Shown: positions 25,507-36,013 of the stretch, in pieces
Layout of the letters: every line of letters starts with the position of its first letter
Position numbering within the stretch: the stretch's first letter is position 1
Assembly (NCBI RefSeq): GCF_025195125.1
Contig: NZ_JAMGSL010000004.1
Location: forward strand, 124,001-188,000
DNA from: Streptomyces sp. Je 1-79
GTDB lineage: Bacteria > Actinomycetota > Actinomycetes > Streptomycetales > Streptomycetaceae
Direction: 5' to 3'
DNA length: 64,000 nt
Notes under the pieces: generated by a model
What the model saw: the letters and a program-made list of their open reading frames with translations, nothing else
Databases searched by the model: none
Told to the model about the DNA's origin: nothing
Made by a program: the position numbers and the translations under genes

Positions 25507-26522
25507 CGCTGTCCACCGCCAAGAACCCCGAGGCGCCTGCGCAGGACGGCGGCGGGCGTCCGCGCGGCATCCCGCTCGGGCTGCGCGCCGACGTCCGCAA
25601 TCTCTCCCTGCTCGGGGTGCTCGCCGTCCTGATCGCGGTCGGCGGCCTGACCCGGCCCGACGAGTTCCTCGCCGTCTCCAACCTCCAACTCGTCCTCACC
25701 CAGGCCTCGGTGATCGGCGTCGTCACCGTCGGCATGACCTTCGTCATCACCAGCGGCGGCATCGACCTCTCCGTCGGCGCGATCGTCGCCCTCGCCTCCG
25801 TATGGGCGACGACGCTGGCGACACAGGAGTACGGGTTCGCCGGCATCCTCTTCACGGCCGTCGTCGTGGGCCTCGGCTGCGGCCTGGTGAACGGACTGCT
25901 CATCGCGTACGGCGGGATGGTCCCCTTCATCGCGACCCTCGCCATGCTCGCCTCGGCCCGCGGTCTCGCCCTGCAGATCACCGACGGCCGGACGCAGATC
26001 GTCACCGTCGACTCCGTACTCGACCTCGGCATCCCCGACGCCTACATCCTGGGCATCCCGCCGCTGGTCCTCGTCTTCGCCGCCGTCACCGTCGTCGGCT
26101 GGCTGGTCCTCAACCGGACCACCTTCGGCCGCCGCACCGTCGCCGTCGGAGGCAACGCGGAAGCCGCCCGGCTCGCCGGCATCGACGTACGCCGGCAGCG
26201 CCTCTACCTCTATCTGCTCTCCGGGCTGTGCTGCGGGATCGCGGCCTTCCTGCTGATCATCCTCTCCGGCTCCGGCCAGAACACCAACGGCAATCTGTAC
26301 GAACTCGACGCCATCGCCGCCGCGATCATCGGCGGCACCCTGCTCACCGGTGGCCGCGGCACGATCGTCGGCTCCGTCCTCGGTGTCCTGGTCTTCACCA
26401 CGATCACCAACATCTTCGCGCTCAACAACCTGCAGAGCGACGTCCAGCAGATCGCCAAGGGCGCGATCATCGTCGCCGCCGTCCTGGTCCAGCGCCGCAC
26501 CGCGCGCCACGGCGAGGCCTGA
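25503..26522 (+). CDS. Ribose-type sugar ABC transporter permease (RbsC-like)
   Basis: 339 residues. A short cytoplasmic N-terminus is followed by 8-10 membrane helices of the BPD_transp_2 family. The EAA-like loop is seen in IGGTLLTGGRGTIVGSVLGVL, and conserved GMTFVITSGGIDLSVG marks helix 2-3. It forms the homodimeric channel with the double ATPase. It overlaps the ATPase gene by four bases and is followed after 62 bp by the binding protein. CUT2 permeases carry pentoses, hexoses, inositols or autoinducer-like sugars. Confidence 0.93.
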   Translation: MTLSTAKNPEAPAQDGGGRPRGIPLGLRADVRNLSLLGVLAVLIAVGGLTRPDEFLAVSNLQLVLTQASVIGVVTVGMTFVITSGGIDLSVGAIVALASVWATTLATQEYGFAGILFTAVVVGLGCGLVNGLLIAYGGMVPFIATLAMLASARGLALQITDGRTQIVTVDSVLDLGIPDAYILGIPPLVLVFAAVTVVGWLVLNRTTFGRRTVAVGGNAEAARLAGIDVRRQRLYLYLLSGLCCGIAAFLLIILSGSGQNTNGNLYELDAIAAAIIGGTLLTGGRGTIVGSVLGVLVFTTITNIFALNNLQSDVQQIAKGAIIVAAVLVQRRTARHGEA

Positions 26523-26584
26523 CCCCCACCTCCCTCGCCCCCGTTCTCCCCGCATCTCCCTCACCCCCGAAGGGATCCATCGCC

Positions 26585-27622
26585 ATGCCAGAAACCAGCC
26601 GCAGAGGACTGCTTTTCGGCACCGCCGCCGTCTCCGCCGGCGCGCTCCTCACCGCCTGCACCAGCAACGAGCCCAAGAACGCCGCCCCGGCCGCGAGCAA
26701 CATCCCCGCCGCCGACGACAAGCCCGGCACCCCCGTCACCATCGGCTTCGCCGGCCCCCAGGCCGACCACGGCTGGCTCAACGCCATCAACCAGAACGCC
26801 AAGGAGCGCGCGAAGAAGTACTCCGAGGTCACCCTGGAGATCACCGAGGGTTCCAACGACACCGCGACCCAGATCGGCCAGATCCAGACCCTGATCAACA
26901 AGAAGGTCGACGTCCTGGTCATCCTGCCCGCCGACGGCAAGGCGCTCACCCAGGTCGGCCTCCAGGCCATGAAGGCGGGCATCCCCGTCATCAACTTGGA
27001 CCGCGTCTTCGCCTCCCCGCAGGCCTACCGCTGCTGGATCGGCGGCGACAACTACGGCATGGGCCTCAACGCGGGCCGCTACATCGGCGAGCAGCTCAAG
27101 GACAAGCCGAACGCCACGGTCATCGAGCTCGCCGGCATGGACAGCCTGGAGCTGACCAAGCAGCGCACCCAGGGCTTCGACGACGCCCTCAAGAACTACC
27201 CCAACATCCGCAAGGTGGCCCGCCAGGCCGCCGACTTCACCGTCGAGTCCGGTCAGGCCAAGATGGCCCAGCTCCTCCAGGCCCAGTCGAAGTTCGACGC
27301 CCTGTGGAACCACGACGACGACCAGGGCGTGGGCGCTCTGCGGGCCATCGCCCAGGCCGGCCGCAAGGACTTCCTCATGGTCGGTGGCGCGGGCGCCAAG
27401 TCCGCGATGGACGCCATCAAGGCCGACGACGGCGTGCTCAAGGCCACCGTCCTCTACCCGCCGACCATGGCCGCCTCCGCCATCGACCTGGCCCGCGCGC
27501 TCGGCCAGAAGAAGGGCGTCGGGGGCATGTCGGAGCTGGAGATCCCGGCCTCCATCACCCTCTACTCGGCCGTCGTGACCAAGGAGAACGTCGACGAGTA
27601 CCTGCCCACCGGCTTCAGCTGA
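26585..27622 (+). CDS. Sugar-binding lipoprotein of CUT2 importer (RbsB-like)
   Basis: 345 residues. The signal carries both a twin-arginine start (TSRRGLLFG) and a lipobox (LLTAC, Cys near 23), so it is probably a Tat-exported lipoprotein. The mature part is a type I periplasmic-binding fold (TIGFAGPQADHGWLNAINQNA, VDVLVILPADGKAL, IPVINLDRVF, NHDDDQGVGALRAI). The aromatic/Asp-rich hinge fits monosaccharide or cyclitol ligands. It completes the importer. The next gene is a Gfo/Idh/MocA oxidoreductase, so the ligand is likely oxidised after entry. Confidence 0.92.
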   Translation: MPETSRRGLLFGTAAVSAGALLTACTSNEPKNAAPAASNIPAADDKPGTPVTIGFAGPQADHGWLNAINQNAKERAKKYSEVTLEITEGSNDTATQIGQIQTLINKKVDVLVILPADGKALTQVGLQAMKAGIPVINLDRVFASPQAYRCWIGGDNYGMGLNAGRYIGEQLKDKPNATVIELAGMDSLELTKQRTQGFDDALKNYPNIRKVARQAADFTVESGQAKMAQLLQAQSKFDALWNHDDDQGVGALRAIAQAGRKDFLMVGGAGAKSAMDAIKADDGVLKATVLYPPTMAASAIDLARALGQKKGVGGMSELEIPASITLYSAVVTKENVDEYLPTGFS

Positions 27623-27686
27623 CCGGGGTCCGGCCGCCGGCCCGAGCCCGGCACCCCCCACCGTGCAACCGATGAGGAGGAACCGT

Positions 27687-28895
27687 ATGGAACAGCGGGA
27701 GAGCGAGGCCGGCGAGGCCACGGCGCCGTCACTCGGCATCGGCATGGTCGGCTACGCGTTCATGGGCGCCGCCCACTCACAAGGGTGGCGCACCGCGGGG
27801 CGTGTCTTCGACCTGCCGCTGCGACCCGTGCTCGCCGCCGTCGCCGGCCGTGACCGGGCCGCGGTACGGGCGGCGGCCGCCCAGCACGGCTGGGCGGCCG
27901 CCGAGACCGACTGGCGTGCGCTCGTCGCCCGTGACGACGTCCAGCTCGTGGACGTCTGCACCCCGGGCGACAGTCATGCGGAGATCGCCGTCGCCGCGCT
28001 GGAGGCGGGCAAGCACGTCCTCTGCGAGAAGCCGCTCGCCAACTCGGTCGCGGAGGCCGAGGCCATGGTCGCCGCCGCGGAGGCGGCGGCCGCCCGTGGC
28101 CAGGTCGCCATGGTCGGCTTCAACTACCGGCGGGTCCCGGCCGTCGCGTACGCCCGCCGGCTCGTCGCCGACGGCAGGCTCGGAGCGCTGCGGCACGTAC
28201 GGGTCACCTACCTCCAGGACTGGCTCGTCGACCCCGCGTTCCCGCTGACCTGGCGCCTGGAGCGCGAGCACGCGGGCTCCGGGGCCCTCGGCGATCTCGG
28301 CGCGCACGCCGTCGACCTCGCGCAGTACCTCGCGGGGGAGCTCCTGGTCGGGGTCTCGGCGCTCACCGAGACCTTCGTACGGGAACGTCCGCTGCTCGCC
28401 GGCGTCTCGGCCGGACTCTCCGGCGCGGCCACGGGCGGCTCGTACGGGACGGTGACGGTGGACGACGCCGCGCTCTTCACCGGGCGGCTCGCCTCCGGGG
28501 CGCTCGCCTCCTTCGAGGCGACCCGGATGGCGGCGGGCCGGAAGAACGCGCTGCGTCTGGAGATCAACGGGGAGAAGGGGTCGCTCGCCTTCGACCTGGA
28601 GCGGCTCAACGAGCTCTCCTTCCACGACCACACGGAGCCGGCCGCGTCCGCGGGCTTCCGCCGGATCCTGGTGACCGAGCCGGACCATCCGTACCTGGAG
28701 GGCTGGTGGCCTCCGGGCCACGCGCTCGGCTACGAGCACACCTTCGTGCACCAGGCCCGCGACCTGGTCCTCGCCGTCGCGTCGGGGGGCCGCCCCGCCC
28801 CGTCCTTCGCCGACGGGCTCCAGGTCCAGCGGGTGCTGGCGGCCGTGGAGGAGAGCGCCGAGAAGAACGCCGTCTACACCCCCGTACAGGTCTAG
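27687..28895 (+). CDS. Gfo/Idh/MocA family sugar/inositol oxidoreductase
   Basis: 402 residues. The N-terminal Rossmann fold (IGMVGYAFMGAAHSQGW) is followed by the family motif HVLCEKPLANSVAEAEAM containing the EKP lysine, and a C-terminal alpha/beta catalytic domain with GDLGAHAVDLAQY. Relatives oxidise sugars or cyclitols, often at C3 or C1. GAGGAGG precedes ATG 27687. The stop codon TAG lies inside the left end of an inserted short mobile element. Its neighbours, importer and TIM-barrel isomerase, suggest that it works on the imported sugar. Confidence 0.92.
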   Translation: MEQRESEAGEATAPSLGIGMVGYAFMGAAHSQGWRTAGRVFDLPLRPVLAAVAGRDRAAVRAAAAQHGWAAAETDWRALVARDDVQLVDVCTPGDSHAEIAVAALEAGKHVLCEKPLANSVAEAEAMVAAAEAAAARGQVAMVGFNYRRVPAVAYARRLVADGRLGALRHVRVTYLQDWLVDPAFPLTWRLEREHAGSGALGDLGAHAVDLAQYLAGELLVGVSALTETFVRERPLLAGVSAGLSGAATGGSYGTVTVDDAALFTGRLASGALASFEATRMAAGRKNALRLEINGEKGSLAFDLERLNELSFHDHTEPAASAGFRRILVTEPDHPYLEGWWPPGHALGYEHTFVHQARDLVLAVASGGRPAPSFADGLQVQRVLAAVEESAEKNAVYTPVQV

Positions 28896-28950
28896 GGCGT
28901 CCCGGCCCCGCCCTTCGGGCGGACGACGCTACTTCCGAAACACGCCCTAG
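28892..28950. mobile_element. Internally deleted MITE copy inside operon
   Basis: CTAGGGCGT at the left end joins directly to a 51-bp segment (28901-28951) identical to 59692-59742 of the complete element, ending ACACGCCCTAG. CTAG flanks both ends. The left CTAG supplies the TAG stop of the Gfo gene, and the right CTAG merges with GAGG to form the Shine-Dalgarno of the next gene. It keeps a CCGCCC-ttc-GGGCGG hairpin (28908-28922). Confidence 0.85.
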
Positions 28951-28962
28951 GAGGCTTCGACC

Positions 28963-29967
<1,005 letters not shown>

Positions 29968-30036
29968 CCCGACGGCACAGGTGAGCGCCTGGGTGACGGT
30001 GATGCCACCCGGGCTGCTCCGCCGTGCCCTCCGCAG

Positions 30037-30069
30037 GCTTTGTCCTGTCGCTGTGAAAAGTTCGACAGG
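30037..30069 (+). promoter_or_regulatory. Candidate ROK-regulon motif before ThuA/DUF1080 gene
   Basis: GCTTTGTCCTgtcgctgTGAAAAGT resembles 22386-22410. It includes an inverted repeat CCTGTCG-N12-CGACAGG (30044-30050 with 30063-30069), a plausible operator. It lies in the 247-bp gap, suggesting an internal promoter for the genes from 30.2 kb on. Confidence 0.5.
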
Positions 30070-30214
30070 GCCCGTGCGCAAGGGCTTTCCGCTGAGGACG
30101 AACCCCGCTACGGTCCCTGATGCGTACATGACGTAACCGTGCTCTGTGACCTGCGCGACGGCGCGCGCCGGTCCCCGGACAACCGCACACCCGGCCCTAC
30201 TCCGGAGGAGATCC

Positions 30215-33200
30215 GTGCACAGCAAACGACTCCGAGCCAGAAAGTCACTCGCCCTCCTCGCCGTCGGACTCCTCGCCCTCGGCGGGCAGCAGGCCCTCGC
30301 GGCCGAGCCGGAAGGCACCGCCGCCGCAGCCGAGGAGTTCCAGCAGGTCACCCTCGCCAAGGGCGGTGAGGAGGTCGGCGAACCGATGTCGCTGGCCGTG
30401 CTCCCCGACCGCAGCGTCCTGCACACCTCACGGAACGGCGAGCTGCGCCGCACCGACGCGGCGGGCAACACCGAGGTCATCGGCACCGTCCCCGTCTACT
30501 CCCACGACGAGGAAGGCCTCCAGGGCATCGGGCTCGACCCGGACTTCGCCCGCAACAAGGCGATCTACCTCTACTACGCCCCGCCGCTCGACACCCCGGC
30601 CGGGGACGCCCCCGAGAACGGCACGGCCGCCGACTTCGCGAAGTACGACGGCGTCAACCGCCTCTCCCGCTTCACCCTGAAGGCCGACGGCACGCTGGAC
30701 AACGCCAGCGAGAAGAAGGTCATCGACATCCCCGCCACCCGCGGCATCTGCTGCCATGTCGGCGGCGACATCGACTTCGACGCCCAGGGCAACCTCTACC
30801 TCTCGACCGGCGACGACTCCAACCCCTTCGCCTCCGACGGCTTCACCCCCATCGACGAACGCCCCGGCCGCAACCCCGCGTTCGACGCCCGGCGCACATC
30901 CGGCAACACCAACGACCTCCGCGGCAAGATCCTGCGCATCAAGGTCGCCGACGACGGCTCGTACACCGTCCCCGACGGGAACCTCTTCGCCCCCGGCACC
31001 GCGAAGACCCGCCCCGAGATCTACGCGATGGGCTTCCGCAACCCCTTCCGCTTCAGCGTCGACAAGGCGACCGGCGTCCTGTACGTCGGCGACTACGGCC
31101 CCGACGCCGGCGCCGCCGACCCCAAGCGCGGCCCCGCCGGCCAGGTCGAGTTCGCCCGCATCACCAAGCCCGGCAACTTCGGCTGGCCCTTCTGCACCGG
31201 CAAGAACGACGCCTACCTCGACTACGACTTCGCGACCAAGGAGTCCGGCGCGGCCTTCGACTGCGGCGCGCCGAAGAACGACTCCCCGTACAACACCGGA
31301 CTCGTCGACCTTCCCCCGGCCGAGCCGGCCTGGATCCCCTACAACGGCGGCTCCGTACCGGAGTTCGGCACCGGATCCGAGTCCCCGATGGGCGGTCCCG
31401 TCTACCGCTACGACGCCGCCTCCACCTCCCCGGTCAAGTTCCCCGAGGCCTACGACGGCGACTTCTTCGCCGGGGAGTTCGGGCGCCGCTGGATCAAGCG
31501 CATCGAACAGGGCGCCGACGGAGCCGTCCAGTCCATCAACTCCGTCCCCTGGACGGGCACCCAGGTGATGGACATGGCCTTCGGCCCCGACGGAGCGCTG
31601 TACGTCCTCGACTACGGCACCGCCTGGTTCGGCGGCGACCACAACTCCGGGCTGTACCGCATCGAGAACGCCACCGGCGGACGCTCCCCGGTCGCCGAGG
31701 CGAGCGCGAACAAGACCTCCGGCACAGCCCCCCTGAAGGTCGCCTTCTCCTCCGCCGGCACCACCGACGGTGACGGCGACGCCCTCACCTACAGCTGGGA
31801 CTTCGGCGACGGCGGAACCTCCACGACCGCCAACCCCACCCACACGTACCGCAAGAACGGCACCTACACGGCGACCGTGACGGCGAAGGACGCCAGTGGC
31901 CGTACGGGCTCCGCCTCCGTCCACGTCGTCGTCGGCAACACCGCGCCCAAGGTCACCCTCGAACTCCCCGCCGAGGGCGCCCTCTTCTCCTTCGGCGACG
32001 ACATCCCCTTCAAGGTGAAGGTCACCGACCCGGAGGACGGCGCGATCGACTGCGCCAAGGTCAAGGTCACCTACATCCTCGGCCACGACAGCCACGGCCA
32101 CCCCGTCACCTCGGCCAACGGCTGCACCGGCACCATCAAGACCTCCTCCGACGGCGGCCACGACGACGACGCCAACATCTTCGCCGTCTTCGACGCCGAG
32201 TACACCGACGGCGGAGGCGGCGGCCAGGCCGCCCTCACCACCCACGACCAGGCCAAGCTCCAGCCCCGCCACCGCCAGGCCGAGCACTTCGACGCCCAGA
32301 ACGGCGTCGACGTCTTCGACAAGACCGAGGCGAACGGCGGACGCACCGTCGGCGACATCAACGACGGCGACTGGATCTCCTTCAAGCCCTACCACGTGAG
32401 CGGAGCCACCAAGCTCACCGCCCGCGTCTCCTCCGGCGGCGTCGGCGGCTTCCTCGAAGTCCGCACCGGCTCGCCCAACGGGACACTCCACGGCTCCGCG
32501 CCCGTCCCCGTCACCGGCGGCTGGGAGACCTTCCAGGACATCGACGTACCGCTGCGCAACCTGCCCCGCACCACCACCGAACTCTTCCTCGTCTTCAAGG
32601 GCGGCTCCGGCGCGCTCTACGACGTCGACGACTTCACGTTCTCCCACGCCCCGGTGAACCGCGACGCCAAACGGGTCCTGGTCTTCTCCAAGACCGCCGG
32701 ATTCAGGCACGACTCCATCGGCACCGGCATCACCGCCCTCAAGGAGCTCGGCGCCGGCAGCGACATCACCGTCGACGCCACCGAGGAACCCCGCCAGTTC
32801 ACCACCAACAACCTCGCCCGCTACGACGCCGTCGTCTTCCTCTCCACCACCGGCGACGTCCTCAACGCCGAACAGCAGGCCGCCTTCGAGAACTACGTCT
32901 CCACCGGCGGCGGCTACATGGGCATCCACGCCGCCGCCGACACCGAGTACGACTGGGAGTTCTACGGCGGACTCGTCGGCGCCCACTTCGCCTCGCACCC
33001 GCAGATCCAGCCCGCGACCGTACGCGTCGAGGACCACGACCACCCCGCCACCGCCCACCTCGACGGCCCCTGGCAGCGCACCGACGAGTGGTACAACTAC
33101 CGCACCAACCCGCGCGGTCAGGCCCGGATCCTCGCCACCCTCGACGAGACCACCTACCAGGGCGGCACCATGAAGGGCGACCACCCGATCGCCTGGTGCA

Positions 33201-33889
33201 AGACCTACGGCGGCGGCCGCTCCTTCTACACCGGCGGCGGCCACACCAAGGAGTCGTACGCCGAGCCGGCCTTCCGGCAGCACCTCCTCGGCGGACTCCG
33301 CTACGCCACCGGCCGGACCGCGGCCGACTGCCGGCCGCAGACCGGTTACCGCGACCTCTTCAACGGCCAGACGAACGAGGGCTGGAAGCAGGCCGGCCCC
33401 GGCAGCTTCGACGTCGTCGACGGCGAACTGCGCTCGGTCGGCGGCATGGGGATGCTCTGGTACCAGGCCAAGGAGCTCTCCTCCTACTCCCTCACGCTCG
33501 ACTGGAAGGCGGCGGGCGACGACAACTCGGGCATCTTCGTCGGCTTCCCCGCCTCCGACGACCCCTGGTCCGCCGTGAACAAGGGGTACGAGATCCAGAT
33601 CGACGCGACCGACGCCGCCGACCGGACCACTGGAGCCGTCTACGGCTTCAAGTCCGCCGACCTGTCCGCGAGGGACCGCGTGCTGCGACCGCCCGGGCAG
33701 TGGAACAGCTACGAGATCCGCGTGCGCGGCGAGCGGCTCCAGGTGTTCCTCAACGGAGTGAAGATCAACGACTTCACCAACACGGACCCGGCCCGCAGCC
33801 TCAAGGACGGCCACATCGGCATCCAGAACCACGGAGCCGACGACCAGGTGTCCTTCCGCAACATCAAACTCAGGGAGCTCCCCTCGTAG
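30215..33889 (+). CDS. Secreted multidomain sugar-processing protein: GSDH-like propeller, PKD, CBM6-like, ThuA, DUF1080
   Basis: 1224 residues. Signal peptide 1-29 (ALA/AEP). Residues about 45-488 are a glucose/sorbosone-dehydrogenase-like beta-propeller (DPDFARNKAIYLYY, GFRNPFRFSVD). About 490-577 is a PKD domain (SWDFGDGGTS), about 577-685 another beta-sandwich, and about 687-815 a CBM6-like module (RQAEHFDAQNGV). About 816-1040 is a ThuA/glutamine-amidotransferase-like domain (GGGYMGIHAAADTEYDW), and about 1043-1224 is DUF1080, the 3-keto-disaccharide hydrolase fold (DLFNGQTNEGWKQ). The parts suggest extracellular oxidation and cleavage of glycosides by a 3-keto route. GTG 30215 follows GGAGGAG. 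The domain order is seen; the reaction is inference. Confidence 0.9.
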   Translation: MHSKRLRARKSLALLAVGLLALGGQQALAAEPEGTAAAAEEFQQVTLAKGGEEVGEPMSLAVLPDRSVLHTSRNGELRRTDAAGNTEVIGTVPVYSHDEEGLQGIGLDPDFARNKAIYLYYAPPLDTPAGDAPENGTAADFAKYDGVNRLSRFTLKADGTLDNASEKKVIDIPATRGICCHVGGDIDFDAQGNLYLSTGDDSNPFASDGFTPIDERPGRNPAFDARRTSGNTNDLRGKILRIKVADDGSYTVPDGNLFAPGTAKTRPEIYAMGFRNPFRFSVDKATGVLYVGDYGPDAGAADPKRGPAGQVEFARITKPGNFGWPFCTGKNDAYLDYDFATKESGAAFDCGAPKNDSPYNTGLVDLPPAEPAWIPYNGGSVPEFGTGSESPMGGPVYRYDAASTSPVKFPEAYDGDFFAGEFGRRWIKRIEQGADGAVQSINSVPWTGTQVMDMAFGPDGALYVLDYGTAWFGGDHNSGLYRIENATGGRSPVAEASANKTSGTAPLKVAFSSAGTTDGDGDALTYSWDFGDGGTSTTANPTHTYRKNGTYTATVTAKDASGRTGSASVHVVVGNTAPKVTLELPAEGALFSFGDDIPFKVKVTDPEDGAIDCAKVKVTYILGHDSHGHPVTSANGCTGTIKTSSDGGHDDDANIFAVFDAEYTDGGGGGQAALTTHDQAKLQPRHRQAEHFDAQNGVDVFDKTEANGGRTVGDINDGDWISFKPYHVSGATKLTARVSSGGVGGFLEVRTGSPNGTLHGSAPVPVTGGWETFQDIDVPLRNLPRTTTELFLVFKGGSGALYDVDDFTFSHAPVNRDAKRVLVFSKTAGFRHDSIGTGITALKELGAGSDITVDATEEPRQFTTNNLARYDAVVFLSTTGDVLNAEQQAAFENYVSTGGGYMGIHAAADTEYDWEFYGGLVGAHFASHPQIQPATVRVEDHDHPATAHLDGPWQRTDEWYNYRTNPRGQARILATLDETTYQGGTMKGDHPIAWCKTYGGGRSFYTGGGHTKESYAEPAFRQHLLGGLRYATGRTAADCRPQTGYRDLFNGQTNEGWKQAGPGSFDVVDGELRSVGGMGMLWYQAKELSSYSLTLDWKAAGDDNSGIFVGFPASDDPWSAVNKGYEIQIDATDAADRTTGAVYGFKSADLSARDRVLRPPGQWNSYEIRVRGERLQVFLNGVKINDFTNTDPARSLKDGHIGIQNHGADDQVSFRNIKLRELPS

Positions 33890-33971
33890 AGCGCCCGCTC
33901 AGCCGGCGGCGGGCGGGGAGGCGCCGTACCCCCCGCCCGCCGTCTCCACCACAGTCCAGGGAGGCAGGGTC

Positions 33972-35084
33972 GTGACCACAGGAACACGTACGGGAGTCTG
34001 GCTCATCGGCGCGAGAGGCTCCGTGGCCACCACGGCGGTGGCCGGCTGCGCCGCGACCACCGCGGGCCTGCACCCGCCGACCGGCATGGTCACCGAGACC
34101 GCCGCCTTCGCCGCCGCCGGCCTCCCACCCCTCGCCACCCTCGTCTTCGGCGGACACGACACGGCGGCGTGTCCGCTGCCCAAACGCGCCGAGCAACTCA
34201 CCGTCGCGGGCGTCCTCCCGCACGGACTCGCCACCGCCGTCGCGGCCGAACTGCACGCCGCCGACGCGGAGATCCGCCCCGGCGGCCCGCTGCCGGGCGA
34301 CACCCGCGAGGAGGAAGAGCTCATCGCCTCCTTCGCCGCCGACATCACGGACTTCCGGCACCGGCTCGACCTGGACCGCGTCGTCGTGGTCAACGTCGCC
34401 TCCACCGAGGCGGCGCCGGAGGGCGCCGCGCTCCCGCCCAGCTCCCTCTACGCGGCCGCAGCCCTGCGCGCCGGCTGCCCCCACGTCAACTTCACCCCCT
34501 CCACCGGGCTGCGCCACCCCGCCCTCACCGACCCCCTCGCCGCGAGCGGCCTTCCCCACGCGGGACGCGACGGGAAGACCGGCCAGACCCTCCTGCGCTC
34601 CGTCCTCGCCCCGATGTTCCACCAACGCGCCCTGACCGTACGGGCCTGGTCGGGCACCAACCTGCTCGGCGGCGGCGACGGCGCGGCCCTCGCCGACCCG
34701 GCCGCGGCCGCGGCGAAGAACGCGGGCAAGGAACGCGTCCTCGCGGACGTCTTCGGCCACGTCCCGGAGGGCGAGGTCCACATCGACGACGTCCCGGCCC
34801 TGGGCGAGTGGAAGACCGCCTGGGACCACATCGCCTTCGACGGCTTCCTCGGCTCCCGGATGACCCTCCAGACCACCTGGCAGGGCTGCGACTCCGCCCT
34901 CGCCGCGCCCCTCGTCATCGACCTCGCCCGGCTGACCGCCCGCGCCCACGAACGCGGCTTCACCGGCCCGCTGGAAGACCTCGCCTTCTACTTCAAGGAC
35001 CCGGAGGGCGACCCGCCCGCGGGCCTCGCCGACCAGTACACCCGGCTCGTGGCGTTCGGCGCCCGCCTGGGAGACGTCCGGTGA
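33972..35084 (+). CDS. Inositol-3-phosphate synthase family protein
   Basis: 370 residues. NAD-binding start VWLIGARGSVATTAVAG, then NVASTE, PSSLYAAAALRAG, FTPSTG, GKTGQTLLRSVLAPMF and GTNLLGGGDG, the hallmark blocks of myo-inositol-1-phosphate synthase, which cyclises glucose 6-phosphate. It is divergent enough that a different sugar phosphate or product is possible. GTG 33972; its TGA overlaps the GTG of the prenyltransferase gene. I see no EboD-type sugar cyclase in this ebo-like operon, so this enzyme may provide the cyclitol. I recall adjacent homologues in S. coelicolor (SCO3243/SCO3242). Confidence 0.87.
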   Translation: MTTGTRTGVWLIGARGSVATTAVAGCAATTAGLHPPTGMVTETAAFAAAGLPPLATLVFGGHDTAACPLPKRAEQLTVAGVLPHGLATAVAAELHAADAEIRPGGPLPGDTREEEELIASFAADITDFRHRLDLDRVVVVNVASTEAAPEGAALPPSSLYAAAALRAGCPHVNFTPSTGLRHPALTDPLAASGLPHAGRDGKTGQTLLRSVLAPMFHQRALTVRAWSGTNLLGGGDGAALADPAAAAAKNAGKERVLADVFGHVPEGEVHIDDVPALGEWKTAWDHIAFDGFLGSRMTLQTTWQGCDSALAAPLVIDLARLTARAHERGFTGPLEDLAFYFKDPEGDPPAGLADQYTRLVAFGARLGDVR

Positions 35085-36013
35085 CCCGGGCGAGCGGCCG
35101 CACGGCCGCCTGGGCGGAACTCCTCCGCATCTCCGCACTGGCCACGGTGCCGGGCGACGCCCTGGCGGGCGCGGCGGCCGCCGGCCTGCGCCCCAACCGC
35201 TCCACCCTGCTGGCCATCGGCTCCTCCCTCTGTCTCTACGAAGCCGGCATGGCGCTCAACGACTGGGCCGACCGCGCCGAGGACGCCGTCGACCGCCCCC
35301 ACCGCCCCCTCCCCTCCGGCCGCATCACCCCCCGTGCCGCCCTCGGCGCCGCCGCCCTCCTGACCGCCGCGGGCCTGACCCTCGCCGCCCGGGCCGGCCG
35401 CCCCTCCCTCGCTACCGCCACCGCCCTCACCGCGACGGTCTGGTCCTACGACCTCCACCTCAAACACACCCCGGCAGCCCCCGCCACCATGGCCACGGCC
35501 CGGGCCCTGAACCTCCTCCTCGGCACGGTCGCCACGTCCACGAGCCCCTCCGCCCCGGGCCCCCGCCGGGCCCGCCCGCGAGCGGCCGCGTGGCAGGCGG
35601 CCGCGGCCGTCGGCGCCCACACCTACGCGGTCACCTCGGTCTCCCGCCACGAGACCCAGGGCGGCTCGACACGCACCCCACTCCTGGCCCTCGCCACCAC
35701 ACTGGCCCTGGCGGCGGCGTTGACCGCCCGAAGGCCATCGACCGGAGCAGCGCGCCTCGCCCCGGCGGTGGGCACCCTCGTCACGGCCGCCCTCGCCACC
35801 TCCTACGCCCGCACCCCGGCCACCCCCCTCCTCCACGCGGCCCTCAACCCCTCACCTCCCCTCACCCAGCGCTCCGTCGGCGCCGGCATCCGCGCCCTGA
35901 TCCCCCTCCAGGCCACCCTCGCCGCCCGGGCCGGCGCGCCCGGCACCGCGCTCCTGGTGCTCGGCCTCGCCCCGCTCGCCCGCGCTCTCGCCCGGAAGGT
36001 GAGCCCGACATGA
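35081..36013 (+). CDS. UbiA-type prenyltransferase, EboC-like (SCO3242 family)
   Basis: 310 residues, strongly hydrophobic with about 7-9 membrane helices. The first Asp-rich motif is intact (NDWADRAEDAVDRPHRPLPSG). The second is reduced to WSYDLHLKHTP, as in EboC-related members. UbiA enzymes transfer prenyl groups from allylic diphosphates to an acceptor at the membrane, or cyclise terpenes. It starts with GTG 35081 overlapping the synthase stop and ends with ATGA overlap to the next gene. Prenylation of a cyclitol is the attractive but unproven role. Confidence 0.85.
   Translation: MTRASGRTAAWAELLRISALATVPGDALAGAAAAGLRPNRSTLLAIGSSLCLYEAGMALNDWADRAEDAVDRPHRPLPSGRITPRAALGAAALLTAAGLTLAARAGRPSLATATALTATVWSYDLHLKHTPAAPATMATARALNLLLGTVATSTSPSAPGPRRARPRAAAWQAAAAVGAHTYAVTSVSRHETQGGSTRTPLLALATTLALAAALTARRPSTGAARLAPAVGTLVTAALATSYARTPATPLLHAALNPSPPLTQRSVGAGIRALIPLQATLAARAGAPGTALLVLGLAPLARALARKVSPT

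Noticed and set aside
30428..33832. A minus-strand open frame of more than 1100 codons opposite the secreted ThuA/DUF1080 gene
   Set aside because: Composition is Gly/Val/Ala-biased without domains; it is the usual antisense shadow of GC-rich coding sequence.
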